Shown: positions 1 to 14,597, counted from the first letter of the stretch. The stretch: 64,000 bases of DNA from Typha latifolia (GCA_019914945.1 CM034106.1:11098501-11162500), one strand, 5' to 3'. Notes: a model not told the origin generated them from the sequence alone. A program made the numbers and translations.

Positions 1-610
1 AACGATGAATTACTGTACCAGAATTAAGTAGCTGTTTAGTTATTATACTAAAATAAGAAGATTTATTTTAGAATAAGACTATTTATATTCAAGAAGTGAA
101 ATGGGCACATGCAGCCATTTCGTGACCATAAGATTTCTTCCCTCAGCTGGCATCTTCCACGGTTCTTAGGAGTTCATATTATAAGAATTTCACACGGTAA
201 TTGATTTGCCGGATCTTGTTCATATGCACTAGGTGTCAGTAAGCATTAAGATACGTCGGATACTTGTTTGGCATTCCATTATATGCTGCCAAATATATCG
301 ATTACAGGACTGTAGACTATCTGATACTCTTCAGTGTCAGACAGGTATAATGCTTATCCAACACGGCCTCTTTGTGAAAAAATACAAAAGAAAAGAAGTT
401 GACAAATGGAAACGAAATAAAATACGTCGACTTCTCACACGCTGGCGTGATTCCTGCCGTCTATTGAGGCTTAAGTTTTGAATCATTGAAGAACATCGAG
501 TCCAACAAAGAGTGCCCCAATCTTATTGTCCGATAGCAGTCGCCTTATGTCGATAAAAGTCCATGCTTTTAACCTTTAGCTAACATCTCACATTCCAACT
601 TCGCCTATAA

Positions 611-634
611 TTTGGTCATATCTGCATGACCAAA
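611..634. promoter_or_regulatory. Palindromic promoter element, copy 1
   Basis: TTTGGTCAT and ATGACCAAA form perfect 9-base arms around the 6-base spacer ATCTGC, about 730 bases before the first peroxidase start codon. The same dyad with shorter arms lies in an otherwise similar block upstream of the second peroxidase (3288-3309). Keeping both arms suggests a protein-binding site. The TGACC cores resemble but do not match the usual W-box (TTGAC). Function is inferred only. Confidence 0.4.
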
Positions 635-1258
635 CTCGTCCAATCAATATGATCTTCTGCCACTGTACTATGCATAACTCCATCACCATAATTAATACCC
701 TAGTGGCAATGGACGCCGATCCTGTTTGATTTATCCAAATGTGCGTTAATGTATTAATCATGTTTGTCTACCAGCCTTGATAGCGTTCGGATCGATCGAT
801 GTGCAAAAATTCATAAAAGAAAGAATAACGATAGCTCCTGTTTATCCTGCCATGCATGCACCGAACTCTAATTCCATGTGCGGAGCTTGTGAGAAGATGC
901 AACTTCTTCAACGTATGGCCTACAAAACCGCATGCCATCTTTGGCACTATGCAACCGTGACAGCCAACCATTTTCGTCTCCATTGGTTAGTTTAATCTCC
1001 TCATCGCTCGATCACACCCTTGGCTAATAGTTTAGTGCCTCCTCCAGTACAAATCCACCTCGTTTCATCTCTTTCCTCTCCATTTCCTTTCTCCACTTGA
1101 TCTTTGTTCCTATAACGCCATGGAGCCCAACTTGTATTTTGCCAAAATGGCCTTTTCCTATGCTGGCTACCCAATTGTTTCCATGACTTTTCCCCGTGTT
1201 CCCATATGCAAATTGCTTTATCTAATTGATAACCACGAGACCATTGCTCGTTACTCAT

Positions 1259-1286
1259 ATGTATATATATATATATATATATATAT
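1259..1286. repeat. (TA)n microsatellite before the first peroxidase
   Basis: An alternating TA run lies about 75-100 bases upstream of the ATG at 1362. It could supply the TATA element of this promoter, so length changes here might affect expression. A (GT)n then (GA)n tract follows and reaches to the start codon. Confidence 0.8.
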
Positions 1287-1361
1287 TGAGGTGGAAGAAG
1301 AGGACTACAGAGTGTGCTTGTGTCTGTGTGTGTGTGTGTGAGAGAGAGAGAGAGGGAGAGA

Positions 1362-2731
<1,370 letters not shown>

Positions 2732-3287
2732 GGGTGGAGAGGTTTTTCTGATGATCACCGAGTGTCTATTTATCCAAATGCAAACAATAAAATGATGTTT
2801 GAAATATGGACGTCTTTCTTAACGCGCATATTTGAGGCTCTGATCTTGCCAGCTCTAATTGTGCGACTCTTCTACATTCGCTTTTGAGTATGATAGGAAT
2901 CATCAAATTAATAAAGAAAAGCACAAAGTCTCGAATTATAACTTCATACATAAAAAGAGAGGGAGAATAGAATGGCAATCATTTGACATAGTCACACACT
3001 TAAACTAAAGTAGATAGCACTACTAAGAAAAGCAAAGTGTCAATCTGCGTTATTCCACTTGATTCCACTTGAGAGTCTCTAACTTAATTAGAGGCTTTAA
3101 TTAATTAGAGTGGATGATCTTGTTCCCATCGACGGCACTATCTATGCCACATTGCCACATGACCATCTCCAAATTAAGCCGCCCACCACATACTAAGCAA
3201 TGTAAGTGCTATATGTCAAATAGATTATGTACATCAAAAGATTAAAAAAAAGGTCTTAGCTATCCACTCCAATTTTGCCACCTTAAT

Positions 3288-3309
3288 TTGGTCAGCTCTC
3301 CATGACCAA
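3288..3309. promoter_or_regulatory. Palindromic promoter element, copy 2
   Basis: TTGGTCA and TGACCAA form 7-base arms around an 8-base spacer, about 520-540 bases upstream of the second peroxidase start. It corresponds to the 611-634 dyad and lies in the same conserved block. The spacer has drifted while both arms remain, consistent with selection or with recent duplication. Confidence 0.4.
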
Positions 3310-3741
3310 GCTCGTCAAACCACTATATCCCCGCAGCCACTACTATACATACAATGTAATATATTATATATGTGTGCTCAAATCATCGAATTGTATGCAT
3401 GTATTGCATCCATAAGTGCCCTCCTGACTTCCATTGTTATTTTTAATCTCGTAATGCTCAGAGAGCATGCAGCATGCATTTGGTGGAGGGCTCTACCGAC
3501 ATTGACGTGCCTTGTTTGATCTCTTCTTCACCATCTCCCTCTCCCCTTCCTCCAGTAAACTTTTGCCAAAAGATGGACTTCTCAAGACCCACTCATGAAT
3601 TCCAGCCTGTTCTCCATATCGTATCTACCGCCCCCTAAGTGATAACTTGCCTAACTAGTCCTTTTTATATAATTGACTTGTATATATATATAGATGTAAC
3701 ATTGTGCTCTAGTTTACTTATAGAAGAGGGAGTTAGAAGAG

Positions 3742-3744
<3 letters not shown>

Positions 3745-3825
<81 letters not shown>

Positions 3826-3826
3826 G
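3745..3826 (+). repeat. (GA)n microsatellite reaching the second peroxidase start codon
   Basis: About 80 bases of nearly pure GA repeat end two bases before the ATG at 3828, so the tract is almost certainly in the 5' leader. The frame is open upstream through the repeat from 3639 and would encode an Arg-Glu run. Automated annotation could therefore wrongly extend the protein. The true start is 3828, because the signal peptide begins there. Confidence 0.85.
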
Positions 3827-3827
3827 A

Positions 3828-5348
<1,521 letters not shown>

Positions 5349-6239
5349 ACTAATTAAAGGGTATGAGGTGTGTGCTGTCTTAGTTATGGTGTAAACCTTT
5401 TGTAATGGTTGGTTCATACATAGCCGTGTAATAATAGAAAGGGTAAATTACAAATTGCACCCTTTATAAACTTCCATTTATCACTTTGCCCCCTTATAAA
5501 TATGGTTGATGAACTTGGTTTTCAGACTATGTGAAACTTGCTAATTTGTTTTATCGAAAAAATTTTAAAAATAATTATTGGGGAGAATTTTTCCCACCAT
5601 TTGCATATTAAAATTTCTTAATTGTCCTTCTTCGTTATTAAATTTACTTATTATTATCATATTGTTAAAACTTTAAAATAAATGCACTTTCAACATCTTT
5701 TATCTTATACATCTAAGATTACAAGCTCAAATCTTAATTATCATAATAAACCTCTCTTTTGAATATGGATGAAATTTTTTAATCATCTTAAAACTATGGG
5801 TAAAAAATTAATACTCATATAGAAATTATAACAATTTAGAATGAAAAAATTAATTGTTTAATATTATTCTAAATCACACGGGGTAAAGATAATTAAAATT
5901 TACGCTAATAGAAATCCCCTATATTTTATCTGGAATTATATATATATATATATATATGTCTCAGGAAGTATAAAGACAAGCAATTTGCTCCCTGAATTAT
6001 TTAAAATATATAAAAAAAATTATCGGGGCAAAGGTTAAATTATACCTTAAAATTTTCGAGGAGTGTAGTGTGATATTAATTCTAATTAAATGTCATTTGG
6101 ATTTGTGCACATAACTTGGATTGAAAGATGGAATGAGGAGTAACAAAATACAAAAATTATGTGACAATATTTTAATTATTTTTCATTGATGAAGTTCTAA
6201 GACTTATTATTTGATAAACCATTGAAACTAGAAGCTTCT
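5349..6239. other. AT-rich spacer with a decayed repeat-like segment
   Basis: No gene is seen. From about 5446 the text (GGGTAAATTACAAATTGCACC and following) resembles a dispersed intergenic element, because related phrases recur near 13880, 14280 and 30360. A (TA)n run lies at 5938-5957. The right end may hold the promoter of the SNARE gene. Confidence 0.5.
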
Positions 6240-7452
6240 AATATAAATCCGAGCAAGACAAACACGAAAGCCGACTTAGTTATCACGTCTCTCCGATACG
6301 AAAAGGGTATAGAAGAGGGAAAGCAAACGAAAAAGGGGAAGAGGAATCCGTCCTCTGTTGCTCCTTCTCAACCGAAAAAGGTTCTCAATTCATGCTTCAA
6401 TTCTTCTTCTCTTCTTATTTTCTCGTTCTATTGATATCTGTAAGTTGTATACTGCCAATCGCTTCTTCTCCTTTTGTTTTACAAGAAGTTTCTTGATACA
6501 ATTCAATAGTTCTTGTTTCTTTTTTGGAATATTATTGATTAGTTGGTATGGTTAGTAATTTAGGGTTATTCCGTTGTTTCTGATATTTTAATTGGTTTAT
6601 TAGATCAAAGGAGTTTTGGTAAAATTGGGACTAAGATTAGGGTTTTAGGAATCAATAATTCGATGTTTGGGATCGTTGGTTTCATGGTTGATCTCGAATC
6701 AAATGTATGGCGAGTTGAGATTAGGCTGAATGATCATTAGAAGAGGAATAATGGAGAATGAAAAGAAACTAGAAATATTTCGGAAAGAAATTTATCGCGG
6801 TCTATTTAGATGGTTGATCATCGTGTTATTGGTGACAATTGATTCAAAAGAAGCAGAAAAGTTCAGGCAAACTCGAAAGAAAGTTTGGCCTTTTTAATCA
6901 TTACTTAAATTCAAGTTGTAATTGCTTGGAAGACAGTTGTGATATAATAAAGTATGATCATATTCTCTAATTTTCTGGGTAAGTATAAAAAGAAGGTTTG
7001 TGGATATTGGGAATATAGAAAAGCGTGTTTGCATTTTTTCACTTCCTTATATTGGTGTTAAATGAAGTTTATTCCTATTGGGAGGTTGTTATTAGCCAAA
7101 CTGTGAAGGAAAGTTTTTTGGTAGCTTATGGATTTGAATCTTCTAAAAATGAATTTGTTTTTTTCCCCCACTTGCTGCATGCGAATGGATCCTGCTTCCT
7201 GCATCACACATATCTAATTTTGCAGGTCCTCTTTTCTTGTGTTATCACATTTCAGTAGCGTGAAATCAAAATTATATATTCTAGCATTTTTACCTCTGTA
7301 CAACATGATATCTTGCTCGTGATGAAATCTAATTCTTCTACTTACTTTTCTTAGTTACACAAGTGTCTTAAGATTCGATTTTTGCTCAGTAAAAGTTTTA
7401 AGCAAGTAATCTAACTTAAAGAATCTAATATTGGTGCATTTTCTCTGCAGTA
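6240..7452 (+). other. Probable 5' untranslated exon and leader intron of the SNARE gene
   Basis: The start codon at 7453 follows an acceptor-like TTCTCTGCAG by two bases, so the coding part opens just inside an exon. An upstream noncoding exon is expected. A candidate ends near 6379 (CCGAAAAAG before GTTCTC) after a purine- and pyrimidine-rich leader. This gives an intron of about 1.07 kb. It is inferred from splice signals only. Confidence 0.45.
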
Positions 7453-9119
7453 ATGGCGGATTCATGGATGAGGGAGTTCAACGAGGCTTCCAGGCTTGCT
7501 GATGATGTTAGCGCCATGATCTCTGAAAGAGGTTCTTTGCCATCATCTGGTACAGATACACAACGTCATACATCTGCAATTCGAAGAAAGATAACAATTC
7601 TTGGTGCTAGACTCGATAGCTTGGAGGCCCTTCTGTTTAAGCTTCCTAGTAATCAACCAATGTATGCTGTCTCTGTTTTAGCTTACTACTCTGCCAGAAG
7701 TGATAACACTTCTACTATCTTTTAACAAGCTGATATTGCTGTTACTTCTCTGTTCTAGCTTTTCACTTTTTCCCTTAAATCAGGGAACAAATAATTAGAG
7801 TTCTATCATTGAATACTTGCTGTTTGTGACCCTATATATACACACACTTATATTTGTTTGTGTGTGTGTATATATACCTTATTTGCTTAAAGTTCTAAAC
7901 CTCAATGTTTCTACCAACCTCTGGTTTTCGCAGCACGGACAAGGAGTTGCATAAGCGTCAAGATATGGTTTCCAATTTGAGATCTAAATCTAAACAGATG
8001 GCCTCTACATTAAATATGTCAAACTTTGCCAACAGGTTTGTCTCTACGGCGTGTCAACCTCTGAAATGACATCTCATCTCTTGCAGTTGTACTACAACAT
8101 AATTTTATGGTTGCATTACCTGGATGTCTTTTTATTCTTGCGTTCTATTGTGAGCTAACTGTTGACAGGAATTATTAAAACGCCTTTTGTTAGATAACCA
8201 GTGTTTATATGAATATAAGCAAATCTATTTGTCAAATTTAGGGAAGACTTACTTGGACAAAGTAATAAAGCAGTCGATGAGTTAAGCCGAACTGCAGGTT
8301 TGGATAATCATGGTATTGTTGGTTTACAGAGGCAGACTATAAAAGGTACTTGATTTGTTTTGCACTTTATTAATACTCAACTTTCTCTTGATGCTTAATG
8401 CTATTTCTCACACTGCACAGAGCAAGATGAGGGCCTCGGTAAGTTAGAGGAGACAGTACTTAGCACAAAGCATATCGCTTTGGCAGTTAACGAAGAACTT
8501 GATCTGCATACAAGATTAATTGTATGTACCCTCATGGCACGAAAATAACTTTACCTTTTGATTTTTTAGTTCAGCTATGGATGATGACAACCTTAACTTC
8601 TATAATGCAGGATGACTTAGACCAGCATGTGGACATAACAGGCTCAAGGCTTCAGGTATTTATGCGATTGGCTATTTGAATTCATATATTGCACTAGCAT
8701 TATCGTCTTGATTGGTGTTAAGATGAAATCAGTTCCAAAATTTCACTAGAAAAAGCTTCTCAAACTACCTAACTGCTGATGTATCGTTCTGCTTAAATCT
8801 TAATATAAGACCAAAAGAAAGCTAGAATTGCCATCGAAATTGTGAATTTATACTTTTATTGCTTCATTAAGTATTGTTGCAAAAAATTCCATTTGAGTTT
8901 TGACTATGTGAGAGGAGTTTGAGTAAGCTAACCATCTTTCAAGCATAGGGAATTCTTCTGACTAATATTTATGTTATTTTGATTCAGCGGGTGCAAAAAG
9001 TGCTAGTGGTTCTGAACAAACGCACAAAAGGTGGCTGTTCATGCATGTCTTTGCTCTTATCCGTTGTTGCAATAGTGATACTCATCGTTATAGGCTGGCT
9101 TCTCATCAAATACTTGTAA
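7453..9119 (+). CDS. SYP51: Qc-SNARE syntaxin of the SYP5 (SYP51/SYP52) family
   Basis: This encodes a tail-anchored SNARE acting in membrane fusion at the trans-Golgi, prevacuolar compartment and vacuole, where SYP5 proteins pair with SYP2, VTI1 and VAMP partners. Coding exons are 7453-7661, 7934-8035, 8242-8345, 8421-8521, 8611-8655 and 8988-9119, giving 230 residues, the usual length. The N-terminal helical region (residues 1-100) contains SAIRRKITILGARLDSLEAL and LNMSNFANR. The SNARE helix covers about residues 135-195. A basic and Cys-containing KRTKGGCSCMS precedes one transmembrane helix (about 207-229). The expected zero-layer glutamine is histidine (H168, codon 8507-8509) in EELDLHTRLIDDLD. 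SYP51 and SYP52 cannot be told apart here, so the symbol names the family. Confidence 0.93.
7833..7876. repeat. Inverted repeat in a SNARE gene intron
   Basis: Two 15-base arms (TATATATACACACAC at 7833-7847 and its complement at 7862-7876) surround a 14-base loop. The arms are TA plus CA/TG microsatellites, so this most likely arose by repeat expansion. It could form a hairpin in the intron RNA. Confidence 0.6.
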
Positions 9120-9588
9120 CGATGGAGCTTGATTGCTCTTTGCTTGCTTCTCCGTTTGCCAGTAGTTGCTTTCAAATGAGCACACTCTGGAACTTTTAAT
9201 CTTTCTCAACAGTGAGGTTTTATTTATTTTTCTTATGTAAAGAGCGCGACTATGTGAAGCTGAAACCTGTAAGAGACTATTTTGTGTGGATATATATAAA
9301 TGTATTACAATTTGCTCATACTTGGTGCTCTGTTCTTTTTCTGTTGCAATAGTGATACTCGTCTGGCTTCTCATCAAAGTACTTGTAATGACGGAGCCAG
9401 TGCTTGCCTTGCTGCTCGTCGGGAGTTGCTTTCACACTCTGGACCTTTTATCTCTCTCCACAGTGAGGGTTTGTTCATTTTATTATGTAAAGAGCGAAAC
9501 TACGTGAAGCTGAACCCTGTAAAAGACTATTTTGTGTGGGTATAAATGCACCACAATTTGCTCATACTCGATGCTCTGTTCTTTTTTC
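9064..9588 (+). repeat. Tandem duplication of the SNARE gene 3' end
   Basis: Copy 1 (9064-9340) covers the last coding codons, the transmembrane segment, the stop and the 3' untranslated region. Copy 2 (9341-9588) repeats it with substitutions and small deletions. Landmarks shared in order are TGTTGCAATAGTGATACTC, GGCTTCTCATCAAA, TACTTGTAA, CAGTGAGG, TTATGTAAAGAGCG, GACTATTTTGTGTGG and GCTCTGTTCTTTTT. Copy 2 cannot encode a functional anchor on its own. It may act as an alternative 3' end or simply be decayed. Confidence 0.85.
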
Positions 9589-10122
9589 ATTGATCGCATA
9601 CCTATAATCTTTTGCATGTATGTCAAAATTTGTTGCTGTTCAAAATACACTCTTCAATGCATCCTAAAGAATTTGATATCTGAATACTCATATCTATCTG
9701 GCTTAATCTTGCTCCCTTTGTCATATAATATTTAAGAGATTTTTACTACTTTTCCGCTTTACAATTCTTATCTATTAATTAGATAAGTTTCTTGAAAGGA
9801 CTTCACATATATTAAGTCTACACCTACATGTTCCTTGATTCCAGATCCTTTTTAGGTACCAACAAGTGCATCCATCATAGCATAGGGAAAGAAAGATCTC
9901 AACAGGGTCACAGGAGTACCCCACACCAACCGCATGCTCTACAGAACCACTCAATTCCAAGTGCATGCCGAGAACCTCTGTTCACATGCAGAGCTACTTC
10001 TTCACTTAAACCAAAAGCTAAACAACCCAAACCCTCGTTACATCATTACACCCAGATGCACGAACATCATAACAACCAGTAGAGCCCTCAACTGATCATC
10101 ACCATTACCACAAACCTTAGCC
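9589..10122. other. Spacer between the convergent SNARE and HIPP genes
   Basis: This AT-rich spacer should contain the 3' ends of two converging transcripts. Several short overlapping reading frames on both strands show no recognisable motif. No RNA gene is seen. Confidence 0.5.
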
Positions 10123-10955
10123 TCACATGACATGGCAAGCATTGACATCATCGTCGTTGAACATGTTGCTGACCTTGTCCTCCCCACGTTGGGGGACCGG
10201 AACGTGCCCGTGCTTGTCGCCGTTGTACCCGTGCCTCCAGTAGTTGTAGCTCTCCCTGAAGGATTCCTCGTCGCGGAAGTAGTTGTTCGCCGACGTGAAG
10301 TAGAGAGGGATGTCGGGGTTCGGCCAGAACTCTGCCTTCTTGCCGCTCCTCCTCACCTCCTTCAGAACTTTGTTACGGTCGACGTATCCGGTCACCGTCA
10401 CCTTCTCCATTGGCAAGTCCACCTCCACAGAGTCAACTCCTATAAATATTCAATAACTCCTTAAAAAAATGGCAATTTATATCATATATTTACTTATTCT
10501 TGTGTTATATATATTATCACCTCTTAGTTTTAAGAGAGCATGCTTGACAACCCTCTCGCACCCTGTGCAACACATCCTCACTTTAAGCTCCACTGTCTGC
10601 AAGAGAGACAAAGTGTTAATTAAAAAAAAAAAGAAAAAAGAAAATATGAGACAAAGATATGAACTAGTTAATAATTAATTCCAAATCCTGAAAGAAAACT
10701 TCAAAACAGAAACGGTCGAGAAGAAGAGAAGTAGAGGACTTGTAAACATACCTGCAAAGAGAGAGGCCTTCCCTTGCCCATCCTTCTAGTATGGTTGCTG
10801 CCTTGAGAGTAGTAGAAAGTGTCACTGCTGCTGTGGTTGCTGCTATAGTAGTAGGAGTTGCTTCTATTACTCCGATATCGATCTCCGCGATGGCGAAAGG
10901 GATAATATATAGTGGAGAAGATGGAGTCTATAGCCCTCCCAAGAGCAGTTGCCAT
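10123..10955 (-). CDS. Heavy-metal-associated isoprenylated plant protein (HIPP)
   Basis: The predicted protein has one HMA metal-binding fold and a C-terminal prenylation box; HIPP family members bind Cu, Zn or Cd and act in metal homeostasis and stress responses. Exons in reading order are 10955-10752, 10596-10521 and 10439-10123, giving 198 residues. The HMA domain begins near residue 69 (TVELKVRMCCTGCERVVKHAL) and keeps the M-x-C-x-x-C metal site (C78, C81). It continues through GVDSVEVDLPMEKVTVTGYVD. The RRSGKKAEFWP and SYNYWRHGYN segments are typical of the HIPP30-like clade. The final CHVM is a CaaX box for lipid attachment. The first 68 residues are an unusual Ser/Tyr/Arg-rich extension containing several Tyr pairs and clustered Ser. 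Metal specificity cannot be read from the sequence. Confidence 0.9.
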
Positions 10956-11777
10956 GGTTCACTTCTTCTTCTAGCTTTAAAAAGAATAATGCTTGGATAT
11001 GGTAAGAGACTTAGTTAAGGCAAGCAGCTCAAGATATTCCCGCTGAAGGCATCACTTTATTATTATCTCTTGCGTAATATTCCTCCATGGCTAAGTTACT
11101 CTTTCGAAATAATTCAGCCTTTTGGGCAGGGAATATGGTATCTAAAAGACACCTCTCCCCCTCTTATTAGTGCTCGAATTCTGGGTCAAGAGCCCCCACC
11201 GAGAGACATGCAGCTTAGTTTTATTACATTGGAAAGAGTGAATAAAGATGGGTTTCAAAGAGGGGGGGAAAATATATTTCGGAAATCGATCTTTTTATGC
11301 CTTTATTCAAAGTCTTTTGAGAGGCCTATATCCCATGTGTGAGTGACTTGGGCTGGCTAACAAAGTTGTGTACTTATGGTGTCCAAGCTTTTGTACACAT
11401 TACATGCACTTAGTTTCTCTGCCTTTCTCTCTCTTTTGGTAGCTTTTACAGCAAAATTTGGCTCACCACCCATGCCATGTTCACTGTTCCATTGATATGG
11501 GTGATAAAAGTTTGCCATGATTTTGCTAGGAAAAAGAAAGCAGTGTCATGATCATAGGATATTATTAAGATGAGAGCAGCATTCAATTCTTTGATAGAAC
11601 CAAAATGAATTTGAGTGTCTCTGAATGAATACTCTGAGGCTGACCGTAATTGGGTTGCTATACATATGATTTAAACTCGACCTAATCTATTTTTTTAAAT
11701 ACTATTTAATTATTAAACTTATATATTAGAAAGAGTTAGATTATAATTTGCTCATCTATTCCTGATCTTTAATTCTT

Positions 11778-11855
<78 letters not shown>
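11778..11855. repeat. Compound (AT)n(AG)n microsatellite
   Basis: A pure AT run passes directly into a long pure AG run and ends at GGGAAAAGC. Compound dinucleotide tracts of this kind recur through the window and are prone to length change. Confidence 0.85.
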
Positions 11856-11860
<5 letters not shown>

Positions 11861-12712
11861 GCAAACCCTAGGATAAAACTATTGTTGCTAGATTAGTGCT
11901 TGAATGCAGACCTATGTTGCAGCATGGATCTGAGCATCATAGCATTTAGAGAAAGATATAATTGGAAAATATAATTATGATGCTTTAAAGTACTATGTCC
12001 AGTACAGGCTATCATAGAATGGTAGAGCTTTAGCATCAAAGAATCCTCCAACTAGTAAATAATCCATAAATTCCACCAGTGAGTGAGCTAGCAATTAAAG
12101 ATTCATTTAACAAAGATTAATCTTTAATCCATGATGCTTAAATTATCTTCTCATAGAAGCCATAGCAGTGTAACGGAGACAAGGCCTAATTAAGATCATT
12201 ATATCAAAAGCTAGAAAAGTGTTGAGTCTAACACTGCCAAAATTGAGGTCAAATCTTTCAAATGTCACTAATAATGATCCAAATTCTCTTTCGGCCATGA
12301 TCTTGTCTTCATCATGGCCACTAATTAATCTTTACCAACAAAATTGGTTGACTGAAATTTATTTAATTAATGAGGATTCTATCTTAAATATTTTAAGTTA
12401 ATCAAATGGTCATATTGTATATTAAAGAAACAGCTTATTGCTTACTGAGCATCATCATTACAAACCACTCATCGCAATTGCATTTTGCTCTAATTTATTG
12501 GGCTAAGATCATAATGGGAGGTACGGTTTTGATAAAAGATAGTTTGTCAAGGACGAAAAAGAATAAATTAAGATGCTGGTTCTATAGGGCATTCTCAGTA
12601 GAAAAATTAAATTAAATGTTTACTTTTGCATAAAAGCCCTCGAGGAAAACACAAATCATTTCGTTCTACATGTAGTTTATGAAAACATTGCTCAAATCTT
12701 AAACCCTAAATC

Positions 12713-12716
<4 letters not shown>

Positions 12717-12752
<36 letters not shown>
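12717..12752. repeat. (TA)n microsatellite
   Basis: A pure alternating TA run of about 36 bases lies in intergenic DNA and ends at ATGGAAGG. No gene is adjacent. Confidence 0.85.
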
Positions 12753-12755
<3 letters not shown>

Positions 12756-13856
12756 AAGGAATATTTTTTGTTCCACTTATATTCGATGTTCATTGTATTA
12801 TCCTTAGTTAGAATTATTTTTAGATAAAAGTATCCGATACTTTCTTTTTAAAGAAAGGGAAGTGATATTTACATAGTAAAAGCTTTCTAGAAGAGATAAT
12901 TATACTTAGACACTTTAAATTATTACTTATTTTAATATATATACCTCTCATTTGTTATTTTACTCCCTTAATTATATAGAAACTTTGAAATGGTGTTTAA
13001 TTTCTTTTTTAATTTCAGAAGCTCTATAGAGTGTTTTACTTTATTTTATAAAATAAGAGGAAATTTAAGAGTAAATTAGTTATTTGACGCGTTCCATTAA
13101 CACATTCAGTGCCGAGAAATATTAGATTAAATACGAGGATTTTTATAAAAAATTAAGCGATAGTTTAAACAGTCACATTTAAAATGACTTATAAAATGAC
13201 AAACAAACCTTTTTATTAATCCTGTGGTATAAATATCATTTAAAAGATATGGATAAGCATAGAAGTTGTTCTACATTCACAAAGATATTCCGCATAGCAA
13301 AAATGTTTCCACTTTATCCGAAAGTCCTCCATTTACTATTCTCCTATCTTTATTCTTCTGGATAGTAGTAGAATAGAACCCCCCAAAGCCTTGTCATCCA
13401 TTAATCAAACCCACTATATATAATGACTAATTAATTAAAGCACTTTTAATAGAGAGTGGGCATCTCAAACAAAAGTAGCCGAAAGCTTAGTAATGACTAC
13501 ATGTTAAAAGCCTGGGTTTTACCATTATTATTGCTATCAAATTTTACCTAACAACAAAGACTACATTCATAACCTGAAAACTTTTTGAGAATTATATTAA
13601 AATCCTTACCACCTTCTTTATTCTTGTGGGAAAAAGAGTATATCTAAAGCTTAAACCCTGCGTGCTGATGCTTCCTATTTAGATAGAAACGAACTTAATA
13701 GATTCTGTGAGCACTTGAGAAGGGAATAAGATTACCTGGAGGGAGTTCCTTTGTTACTAAGTAATAAGAGGAATATATTCAGATGGAAGGATTGAGTTCA
13801 AGGTTCCTTTGCTGCATAAAGTATTGCTTAATGAATCGCAGCCGTTTTTTTTTTTA

Positions 13857-14597
13857 CAACTTTGGATTGATCACTGGAGCAAATTAATTACAGTTTATCC
13901 CTCTTGGTTTAGCTCGATTTATCTTTGTATTTTAAACTTAAGCATGCAACCTACGTCTAGATTAAAGTGCAGTTGTTAAAGTTTTCGTTCAAAACTAATG
14001 GTATTTTATTAGCGCTAATATTTTTTTACCGTGAATAAATAGCAAAATGACTAAATAATCCATCAATCTACAAATTAAACTATACTTTTTGTAGGGGTAA
14101 TTAAATCTTTCTTATGTCCCAGTTAATGCTTAATTAATCATTGCAAGTCAGTCTAAATCGCAAAAGGGATTCTGTACTTGAGTTTAAAGCATATGGAGGT
14201 AAGTTAAGAAGGTTAATTATAATTTTTTCTAATCACTATCTAGAATGCTCGTAAAACTTTGGATTAATCAATGGAGGAAATCATAGTTTATCCCTCTTAG
14301 TTTAACTCAATTTTAATTTATTCCCTTGTATTTCAATCTAAGTATTTAACCTTCATCTAGATTAAATTGCAATTCTGAAGATTTCATTGAAAACTAATAG
14401 TATTTCATTGGCGCTAATATTTTCACCATTGAAACTATCTCTCCGTCTACAAATTAGGCTGTAATTTTAGAGGGATAATTATATATCTTTATATCCCAAT
14501 TAATATTTAATCTAACTGTTATAAGTTTGGTCTAAATCACGAGGGGGGATTAAGTGCTAAAGTTTAAAGAACTTAAAAAATAGGTGGTAAGTTAAAA
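13857..14597. repeat. Diverged direct repeat, unit about 400 bases
   Basis: Copy 1 (about 13857-14212) and copy 2 (about 14254-14597) share ordered landmarks: ACTTTGGATT, AGTTTATCCCTCTT, TCTAGATTAAA, AAAACTAAT, GCGCTAATATTTT, CTACAAATTA, and a closing GGTAAGTTA. Many substitutions and indels separate them, so the duplication is old. Neither copy codes for protein. The phrases also resemble other intergenic segments near 5446 and 30361, suggesting a dispersed noncoding element. Confidence 0.7.

Larger units (their letters stand above)
1..1361. other. Left edge and upstream region of the first peroxidase gene
   Basis: No coding gene is supported here. The short reading frames lack recognisable motifs and overlap each other on both strands. 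Positions 608-676 match a block upstream of the next peroxidase gene (3284-3351) and contain a 9-bp palindrome. Positions 1062-1150 are pyrimidine-rich and share scattered similarity with 3510-3575. A (TA)n run at 1259-1286 and a (TG)n/(GA)n run at 1325-1360 lie just before the peroxidase start codon. Confidence 0.6.
2732..3827. other. Spacer and promoter between the tandem peroxidases
   Basis: No gene is seen. The stretch holds the 3' untranslated region of the first peroxidase and the promoter of the second. A block at 3284-3351 matches 608-676 upstream of the first copy. Possible TATA motifs are TTTTTATATAATTG near 3661 and TATATATATATAG near 3680. A long (GA)n tract occupies the end of the leader. 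Confidence 0.7.
10956..13856. other. Intergenic region with microsatellites, no gene seen
   Basis: The part nearest 10956 should hold the HIPP promoter, transcribed leftwards. Farther right the DNA is AT-rich with no supported coding region on either strand. It holds (AT)n then (GA)n at about 11778-11855 and a (TA)n run at about 12717-12752. No transposase, LTR or tRNA was recognised. Confidence 0.55.

Noticed and set aside
9300..9545. Reading frames over the second copy of the SNARE 3' end
   Set aside because: They arise from decayed duplicated sequence. Frame is not maintained with the parent gene and no independent start or splice context is seen.
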